Shown here in pieces: positions 23,646 to 28,804 of a DNA stretch of 28,804 nucleotides. A program made the position numbers and the translations under genes. The stretch is taken from assembly GCA_900752425.1 (NCBI GenBank), contig CAADVE010000148.1:1-28804 (forward strand), given 5' to 3'. Below the pieces are notes generated by a model, which ran no database searches, was not told the origin of the DNA, and saw only the letters and a program-made list of their open reading frames with translations. This stretch comes from an uncultured Collinsella sp. GTDB lineage: Bacteria > Actinomycetota > Coriobacteriia > Coriobacteriales > Coriobacteriaceae. Every line of letters starts with the position of its first letter. Positions within the stretch are counted from its first letter, which is position 1.

Positions 23646-23788
23646 GGGGATCCGGGGGCGTGACGGGGTTTCTCTCCGGAACATTCCGCAGGACGCAAAG
23701 AGGCTCCGCAGCGCGAAGCGCGATGCGGAGCCTCTTTGCATGTCCGAGGACGTTCCGGAGAGAAACCCCGTCACGCCCCCGGATCCCC
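23646..23788. repeat. 143-nt palindrome downstream of groEL
   Basis: Arms 23646-23682 and 23752-23788 are perfect 37-nt inverted repeats. Inside them are 12-nt unpaired strands and then a perfect 16-bp stem (23695-23710 with 23724-23739) closing on GCGC-GAA-GCGC. It begins 27 nt after the groEL stop and can fold into one very stable hairpin, so it can protect or end the groESL transcript. Its geometry matches that of the palindrome at 26012-26154. Confidence 0.85.
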
Positions 23789-23814
23789 GGTGGGAGTTCT
23801 AGACCTTGTCGGCC

Positions 23815-25452
23815 TTAGTACATACCGCCGCCCTGCTGACCAGCGGTAGCAGCAGCGATTGCGTCCTCAAGCTGAGTGTTCTTGGGGACATCGGAGACGG
23901 TAGCCTCGGTGATGAGGATCAGGCTGGCGACAGAAGCAGCGTTCTGCAGGGTGACGCGGCTGACCTTGACGGGGGCGAGGACGCCCATCTCGATCATGTC
24001 GCCCCACTCGCCGTTGGCAGAGTTGAGACCCTGGCCGGCAGGCAGCTCGGCAACCTTGTCGACCACGACAGCGCCCTCAAAACCAGCGTTCTTGGCGATG
24101 GTAGCGACCGGAGCGGTCAGAGCCTTCTTGACGATGTCGACACCGATCTTCTCCTCGGGGTCGTCGAGCTCAACGGCGTCGAGCGCAGGAGCAGCATCCA
24201 TGAAGGCGACGCCGCCACCGGCGACGATGCCCTCCTCGACAGCAGCGCGGGTAGCCTGCAGGGCGTCCTCGACGCGGTGCTTGATCTCCTTGAGCTCAGA
24301 CTCGGTAGCAGCGCCGACCTTGATGACGGCAACGCCACCGGAGAGCTTGGCCAGGCGCTCCTGGAGCTTCTCACGGTCGAAGTCAGAGGTGGTGTTCTCC
24401 ATCTCACCCTTGATCTGAGCGATACGAGCGTCGATGGCCTCCTTGGAGCCAGCGCCGCCGACGACGACGGTGTTGTCCTTAGAGATGGTGACGGACTTAG
24501 CGGTACCGAGCATATCGGCGGTGATGTCAGCAACCTTCACGCCCAGCTCGTCCAGAGCAGCCTGGCCACCGGTGAGAACGGCGATGTCCTCGAGGATGCG
24601 CTTGCGGCGATCGCCGTAGCCCGGAGCCTTGACGGCGCAGACGTTGAGGGCGCCACGGATCTTGTTGAGGACCAGGGTAGGCAGAGCCTCGCCGTCGATG
24701 TCCTCAGCGATGATGAGCAGGCCACGGCCAGCGCGCTGGACAGCCTCGAGAACGGGCATGATGTCCTGAACGCTGGAGATCTTCTGGTCAGTGATGAGGA
24801 TGTACGGATCCTTCATCACGGCCTCCATGCGGTCATTGTCCGTGACGAAGTAAGCGGAGACATAGCCCTTGTCGAACTGCATGCCCTCGACGGTGTCGAT
24901 GGTGATGTCGAACGTCTGGGAATCCTCGACGGTGATGACGCCGTCCTTGCCCACGACCTCCATGGCCTCGGCGATCTTCTCGCCGACCTCGGGGTCACCG
25001 GCGGAGATGGTACCGACGGAAGCGATCTGCTCCTTGGTCTCGACCGGCTTGGCCTGCTTCTTCATCTCGGCGACGGCGGCGTTGACGGCCTTGTCGATGC
25101 CGCGACGGATGGCCAGCGGGTTAGCGCCAGCGGCGACGTTGCGCAGACCGTCGTTGACGATGGCCTGAGCGAGCAGGGTTGCGGTGGTGGTGCCGTCACC
25201 CACGGTGTCGTTGGTCTTGGTAGCGACCTCCTTCACCAGCTGAGCACCCATGTTCTCGATGTTATCCTCGAGCTCGATCTCCTTGGCGACGGAAACGCCG
25301 TCGTTGGTGATGGTCGGGGCACCGAACGTGCGCTGCAGCGCAACGTAGCGACCCTTGGGGCCCATGGTGACGGTAACGGCGTCGGCCAGAGTGTTGACGC
25401 CCTTGGCAAGCTTAGCGCGGGCATCGGTGTTGAACGTAATGTTCTTTGCCAT
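23815..25452 (-). CDS. groEL: 60 kDa chaperonin GroEL
   Basis: ATP-driven protein-folding cage. The 545-residue protein is collinear with GroEL: TMGPKGRYVALQ, the ATP-site GDGTTT (85-90), RNVAAGANP, the apical-domain KISSVQDIMPVLE and LLIIAEDIDGEAL, GGVAVIKVGA, and the C-terminal GGM-type tail QQGGGMY. It follows groES by 96 nt with GGAGG before its ATG. I found no CIRCE (TTAGCACTC-N9-GAGTGCTAA) or HAIR element upstream of groES, so its heat control is not explained by those known sites. Confidence 0.98.
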   Translation of the reverse strand: MAKNITFNTDARAKLAKGVNTLADAVTVTMGPKGRYVALQRTFGAPTITNDGVSVAKEIELEDNIENMGAQLVKEVATKTNDTVGDGTTTATLLAQAIVNDGLRNVAAGANPLAIRRGIDKAVNAAVAEMKKQAKPVETKEQIASVGTISAGDPEVGEKIAEAMEVVGKDGVITVEDSQTFDITIDTVEGMQFDKGYVSAYFVTDNDRMEAVMKDPYILITDQKISSVQDIMPVLEAVQRAGRGLLIIAEDIDGEALPTLVLNKIRGALNVCAVKAPGYGDRRKRILEDIAVLTGGQAALDELGVKVADITADMLGTAKSVTISKDNTVVVGGAGSKEAIDARIAQIKGEMENTTSDFDREKLQERLAKLSGGVAVIKVGAATESELKEIKHRVEDALQATRAAVEEGIVAGGGVAFMDAAPALDAVELDDPEEKIGVDIVKKALTAPVATIAKNAGFEGAVVVDKVAELPAGQGLNSANGEWGDMIEMGVLAPVKVSRVTLQNAASVASLILITEATVSDVPKNTQLEDAIAAATAGQQGGGMY

Positions 25453-25548
25453 GGTAGGTAATCCTCCAAAAGAAATGTGACTCGCGCCGCCGCTTCCGAG
25501 TCCTATGCGGCGGGCGCGTTCAAAGACGAATCAGAGATTCTGACGAGA

Positions 25549-25842
25549 CTAGGCCTCGACGACAGCATAGATGTCGTCGGCGCGCATCAGCAGATACTTC
25601 TCGCCGTCGACCTTGACCTCGTTGCCACCGAACTTACCGTAGATGACAACGTCGCCAACCTTGACGTCCATGGGGATGCGCTCACCCTTGTCGTTGACCT
25701 TGCCGGCGCCCACGGCAACGATGGTGCCGCGCTGCGGCTTCTCCTGAGCGTTGCTGGCGATGTACAGACCAGAAGCGGTCTTCTGCTCGGCCTCGTCGGG
25801 CTTGACCAGAACACGATCTGCAAGCGGCTTCAAAGACGACAT
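25549..25842 (-). CDS. groES: 10 kDa co-chaperonin GroES
   Basis: Lid of the GroEL cage. The 97-residue protein has KPLADRVLVKPDEAEQKTAS, the mobile loop (SGLYIASNAQEKP) and the C-terminal VDGEKYLLMRADDIYAVVEA. AGGAGG lies 8 nt before the ATG. It is first in the groES-groEL operon. Confidence 0.97.
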   Translation of the reverse strand: MSSLKPLADRVLVKPDEAEQKTASGLYIASNAQEKPQRGTIVAVGAGKVNDKGERIPMDVKVGDVVIYGKFGGNEVKVDGEKYLLMRADDIYAVVEA

Positions 25843-25978
25843 GCTTGTCTCCTCCTTTTTGGGCCGCGCGGTTATACCACGCGAATTAACCCTTTTTGTT
25901 TGCGTACGCGTTGAATGGTACCCACGAATGGCGGGTTATACAACACGGAGTCAAAAAATCTTATTTTTGGCACTTAGA

Positions 25979-26189
25979 TTTTCTGAATGCCGGGGGATAA
26001 CTTAGCAGTGGCTCCCGTGTGGCTCCGGAGGGGCGGGGCATAAGGTTTCCTGCTCGGGCAGTCCTGCTCGCACGAAGGCCACATTAAGTGGCCTCCGGCT
26101 CGTGCGGAACTCGCGATAAACCTTATGCCCCGCCTCTCCGGAGCCACACGGGAGGCAGGTTAACTAATTCGAGCCCGGCATTCAGAAAA
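25979..26189. repeat. Extended palindrome upstream of groES, with 143-nt core
   Basis: The core arms 26012-26048 and 26118-26154 are 37-nt inverted repeats with one mismatch; the total is 143 nt. An inner stem AGGCCAC/GTGGCCT (26076-26082 with 26088-26094) with loop ATTAA is extended by TCGCACGA-type pairing. An additional outer pair of perfect 16-nt arms lies at 25979-25994 and 26174-26189, so the whole symmetric unit spans 211 nt. The core begins 170 nt upstream of the groES start. Confidence 0.85.
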
Positions 26190-26693
26190 GTCAGTGCAGA
26201 AAAAAGGTGATGCGGATAGCGACATGGGCATGGTTTTCGTTGCGCGCACGGGTCCCCTGGGGAGCACCGTGCATTTTTGGGAGTTTTCAGCAGGCCGGGA
26301 CAAATGCATACGCACCGGGCGCATCTAATTAGTCCCACGGTAGCCTTCGACCGGCGATTTGGGTCGGCAGACAGGCCTCGTCGAGACAAACAAGCATGCC
26401 TCGCGCCACGTCGGACCCCAAAATGACGTCGATCTCCGCAATGCCACCCGACTGCAGCGGCACCGGCAGAGCTCGCGGTGCTGAATACTCCGTTTTTTGC
26501 ACGGCACGGGCGGGGGTACATCAGGATCAAGAAGAACATCCCAGCCTTTTTATGCAATCTGTAATGGGAAGTATGCAAAACACCAAGAGACAGCATTGCT
26601 GATGTCCGAATTGAGCGCGCGGGGCAGCAGCACCTCAACCCCGCGCCCAAATCCAACAGAGCAGGGACGCTCATGGCGGATCCCCACCAAAAC
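26190..26693. other. Gene-poor region downstream of the amidohydrolase
   Basis: About 500 nt without a convincing gene. A minus-strand frame (26329-26502, GTG start, 57 codons, reading VQKTEYSAPRALPVPLQS then GGIAEIDVILGSDVARGMLV) is protein-like, but has no ribosome-binding site and is interrupted on both sides, so it may be a gene remnant. A hairpin GCGCGGGG/CCCCGCGC lies at 26617-26646. The start of the frame contains GTGCAAAAAACGG, similar to the arms of the 13541-13764 element. Confidence 0.45.
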
Positions 26694-26740
26694 GCAAACG
26701 CGGCTCGAGCGCTATCCCAAAATAGGCTGTCCGAGCCGCG
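26694..26740 (-). terminator. Terminator of the amidohydrolase gene
   Basis: CGCGGCTCG (26699-26707) pairs perfectly with CGAGCCGCG (26732-26740) around a 24-nt loop, with T-rich sequence (TTTGCGTTTTGG) following on the minus strand, 22 nt past the stop codon. Confidence 0.7.
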
Positions 26741-26762
26741 CTTAACGGTATGGCATGAATAC

Positions 26763-28400
26763 TTAGCGCTCGTAAATCAAGTTACCTGCCAGGTAGGTGG
26801 CCTGAACCTTGGTGGCTTGCAGTTCTTGGGGGTCGATGGTGAGCGGGTTTTGGTCCAGGACTACCAGGTCGGCATACTTGCCGGGCTCCAAGCTGCCGAG
26901 GTTTTGCTCGTCGCCCGCTGCGTACGCGCTGCCCAGGGTATAGTTGCGCAGAGCTGTGGCCGCATCGATGCGCTCGCTCGGCAACCAGCCGCCCTCGGGC
27001 CAGTGGCTTTTGGGGTCCTGGCGCGTGATAGCCGTGTAGAGCACGTTCATGCTGGTAACAGCTGTGATAGGGCTGTCGGTACCGAAGGCTTGGCGAATGC
27101 CGCGCTGCTTATAGGTCGCAAACGGCCACATGATGCGGCTGCGCTCCAGGCCCAGATCGCGCTCCGGTCCACCCGGGTCGAGTGTAATGTGACAGGGCTG
27201 GCTCGAGGCAACGACGTTAAGCTTGCGTAGACGATCGATGTCCTCGGGCAAGAGGTTCTCCAGATGCTCGAGCGTGTTATGACCGTGCTGGGGCAGGCCG
27301 TACAGTTCGGCGGCCTCCTCAAAGATATCGAGCACGGCATGGATGGCACCGTCGCCGATGACGTGGATGCGCACGGTGTGACCGCGCTCTGCGGCAGCGA
27401 GGACCAGCTTGCGCATGCGCTCGGCAGGAACTGTCAGACGGCCCTGGTCGCCCGGGAAGCGCGGATTGGTATAGGGCTCGGTGAGATAGGCCGTGTGTTC
27501 GCTCGACACGCCATCGAAGAACTGCTTAAAGCCCGGTGCCGAGAGCAGCGCGTTGTTCGCGTAGCGGGCCTGCAGCTCTTCCAAGCGCGACTGGTCATCC
27601 AGCAGCGTGGGGAACAGATGGGCTCGGATGCCCAGCTTGCCGGCTGCCTGCAGTTTGTCGTAGACGTCGTCGCGGATAAAATCGCAACCCGGCATGGGCA
27701 TGAGCGACATATCGCAGATCGAGGTGATGCCCTGCTCGGCCATACGCCTCATTTGATCGGCGTAAGCGCTTGCGATGCGATCCTCCCCCAGCCACTCAAG
27801 GCAGCGCGGCAGCAGCTGCATGGCAGCCGCCTCGTGAGCAATGCCCGTGAGCTCGCCGTTTGCGTCCTTGTCGTAGCTGCCGCCCGCCGGCGGCTCGCTG
27901 TCGCGCGTGACGCCGAGCGCCTCGAGTGCACGGCTGTTGAGCCAAAGCGTGTGCCCGTCGCCCGAATACATAACGCAGGGACGATCGGGGAATGCCGCAT
28001 CGAGCGACGCCTTGGTTGGATGCTCGGGCGGGTCCCAGCGGTAATCGCGCCAGCCCTGCGTCACAACCCAAGCGTCGTCGGGCAGGTCCTGGGAAAACTC
28101 GAGCGCACGTTGCACCAGCGCTGCCTCGGACGTGCCCATATCCATGAGCATGTACGGCGAGGAACCGACCGAGGTATGGAAGAAGTGCAGATGAGCGTCA
28201 TGGAAACCGGGGCAGACAAACTGCTCGCCGTAGTCGATAACCGGCGTGGCGGCAGGCGCGGCGGCAATCACGTCATCGGGCGCACCGACTGCGACGATAC
28301 GGTCGCCTGCGATGGCAATCGCCAGCTCGCGGGCGGTATCGATGCCGTCTTGCGCGGTAAAGACGTTCTTGGAGCGGATAATCCGATCGATATGTTGCAT
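26763..28400 (-). CDS. Amidohydrolase family protein (YtcJ-like, amidohydrolase 3)
   Basis: A metal-dependent TIM-barrel hydrolase of about 545 residues. The metal ligands include the HDAHLH motif (residues 67-72). RIHVIGDGAIHAVLDIFEEA and the C-terminal RQAFGTDSPI supply other barrel-end residues, and the terminal GKYADLVVLDQNPLTIDP restores the small beta-sandwich. This is the YtcJ/Amidohydro_3 pattern; the substrate is unknown. Three in-frame ATGs (28412, 28406, 28400) are possible and the best spacing is uncertain; I use 28400. A much longer upstream frame overlaps the divergent gene and is rejected. It is divergent from an M20 peptidase gene; both could act on amide or peptide substrates. 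Confidence 0.88.
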   Translation of the reverse strand: MQHIDRIIRSKNVFTAQDGIDTARELAIAIAGDRIVAVGAPDDVIAAAPAATPVIDYGEQFVCPGFHDAHLHFFHTSVGSSPYMLMDMGTSEAALVQRALEFSQDLPDDAWVVTQGWRDYRWDPPEHPTKASLDAAFPDRPCVMYSGDGHTLWLNSRALEALGVTRDSEPPAGGSYDKDANGELTGIAHEAAAMQLLPRCLEWLGEDRIASAYADQMRRMAEQGITSICDMSLMPMPGCDFIRDDVYDKLQAAGKLGIRAHLFPTLLDDQSRLEELQARYANNALLSAPGFKQFFDGVSSEHTAYLTEPYTNPRFPGDQGRLTVPAERMRKLVLAAAERGHTVRIHVIGDGAIHAVLDIFEEAAELYGLPQHGHNTLEHLENLLPEDIDRLRKLNVVASSQPCHITLDPGGPERDLGLERSRIMWPFATYKQRGIRQAFGTDSPITAVTSMNVLYTAITRQDPKSHWPEGGWLPSERIDAATALRNYTLGSAYAAGDEQNLGSLEPGKYADLVVLDQNPLTIDPQELQATKVQATYLAGNLIYER

Positions 28401-28487
28401 GGGCATCCCCATCTCTGGCAGGAAATTCAACACCCCCGAGTGTACTCCCCCGCCCTTGTAACAAAACCCCAAGCGGCAAACGGCAAC

Positions 28488-28517
28488 TTTACCAGCCCTA
28501 GCGGCAGGTGGCATACT
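28488..28517 (+). promoter_or_regulatory. Possible promoter of the M20 peptidase gene
   Basis: TTTACC (28488-28493), an 18-nt spacer and CATACT (28512-28517), about 50 nt before the ATG. Confidence 0.35.
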
Positions 28518-28568
28518 GGAGAGAGCCTGTACGATTTTGCGATCAACCCAGCAAGGAGCAAATCGACC

Positions 28569-28804
28569 ATGACGAAGACCAAGGCACAGCAGATTATGGC
28601 GGCGACCGAGGCTCGCGCGGCTGACGACGTCACCGCAGCCATCAAAGATATCGCTACCGAGTTTGAGCCCTATATCATCAAGCAGCGCCGCCACTTCCAT
28701 AAGCACCCGGAGCTGAGCCTCGCCGAGGAGCGCACGACCTCCGACATCGCCAACCAGCTTGACGCCATGAATATCCCCTACGAGCGTCCCCTTAAGACGG
28801 GCCT
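28569..28804 (+). CDS. M20-family metallopeptidase/amidohydrolase, N-terminal part (cut by window edge)
   Basis: Seventy-eight codons are visible from an ATG with AAGGAG upstream. The segment YIIKQRRHFHKHPELSLAEERT is the N-terminal signature of M20D hydrolases (hippurate, IAA-amino acid and N-acyl-diaminopimelate deacylases), which remove acyl groups from amino acids using two metal ions. The metal ligands lie beyond the window, so neither substrate nor integrity can be judged. Confidence 0.85.
   Translation, partial: MTKTKAQQIMAATEARAADDVTAAIKDIATEFEPYIIKQRRHFHKHPELSLAEERTTSDIANQLDAMNIPYERPLKTG

Noticed and set aside
23806..25461. 551-codon plus-strand frame antisense to groEL
   Set aside because: It mirrors groEL codon by codon and shows no domain; antisense artefact.
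26123..26674. 183-codon minus-strand frame
   Set aside because: Cys/Arg-rich composition, overlaps hairpins and palindrome B, no motif or ribosome-binding site.
28413..28706. N-terminal extension of the amidohydrolase
   Set aside because: It overlaps the start of the divergent M20 gene and its promoter and has no similarity to the family.
1..28804. CRISPR array, prophage or defence island
   Set aside because: No regularly spaced direct repeats, phage structural genes or known defence genes were seen; apart from the IS the genes are housekeeping or metabolic.

Overview
The window is GC-rich and looks like a chromosome segment of a gut-type Coriobacteriia (Actinomycetota), most likely Collinsella or a close relative. 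That placement is inferred from the gene set and arrangement (a Veg homologue next to ispE, LysRS with an extra C-terminal domain, a fused two-domain ECF ATPase, non-DAP-type MurE) and from codon use; no rRNA marker is present. Almost all genes lie on the minus strand. The exceptions are a truncated IS110-family transposase at the left edge, asnB with tRNA-Val in the middle, and a partial M20 peptidase at the right edge.

Layout, left to right. 1-950: the 3' half of an IS110-family transposase and a structured non-coding right-end region. 951-1090: a nested palindrome and hairpins behind lysS. 1094-3608: greA then lysS, separated by a terminator-like hairpin. 3651-4179: tatA with its own promoter, and tRNA-Pro(CGG). 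4229-5424: veg-ispE. 5554-10966: a housekeeping cluster read murE, HAD phosphatase, murI, rph, (terminator) rdgB, dtd. 10967-11365: a divergent control region holding a candidate short RNA or leader with a strong terminator upstream of asnB. 11366-13408: asnB, tRNA-Val(TAC) and terminator. 13409-13876: a gene-free stretch with a tRNA-like fragment and a pair of 30-nt inverted repeats. 13877-18766: the argC-argJ-argB-argD arginine operon, with an ArgR-type operator overlapping its promoter. 19024-23478: an FMN-riboswitch-controlled operon encoding a complete riboflavin ECF transporter (RibU, fused EcfA1-A2, EcfT), followed without a terminator by two FMN-binding-type split-barrel proteins. 23556-26189: groES-groEL bracketed by two 143-nt palindromes with 37-nt arms. 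26190-26762: a gene-poor stretch. 26763-28400: an amidohydrolase. 28569-end: start of an M20 peptidase.

The main biological themes are arginine synthesis under probable ArgR control, flavin salvage coupled to putative flavin-binding proteins, peptidoglycan precursor synthesis (MurE/MurI), nucleotide and tRNA quality control (RdgB, Dtd, RNase PH), and chaperonins. The most unusual signals are non-coding: the size-matched palindromes flanking groESL, the inverted-repeat element near 13.5-13.8 kb with a related motif near 26.5 kb, the asnB leader, and the structured IS110 right end.
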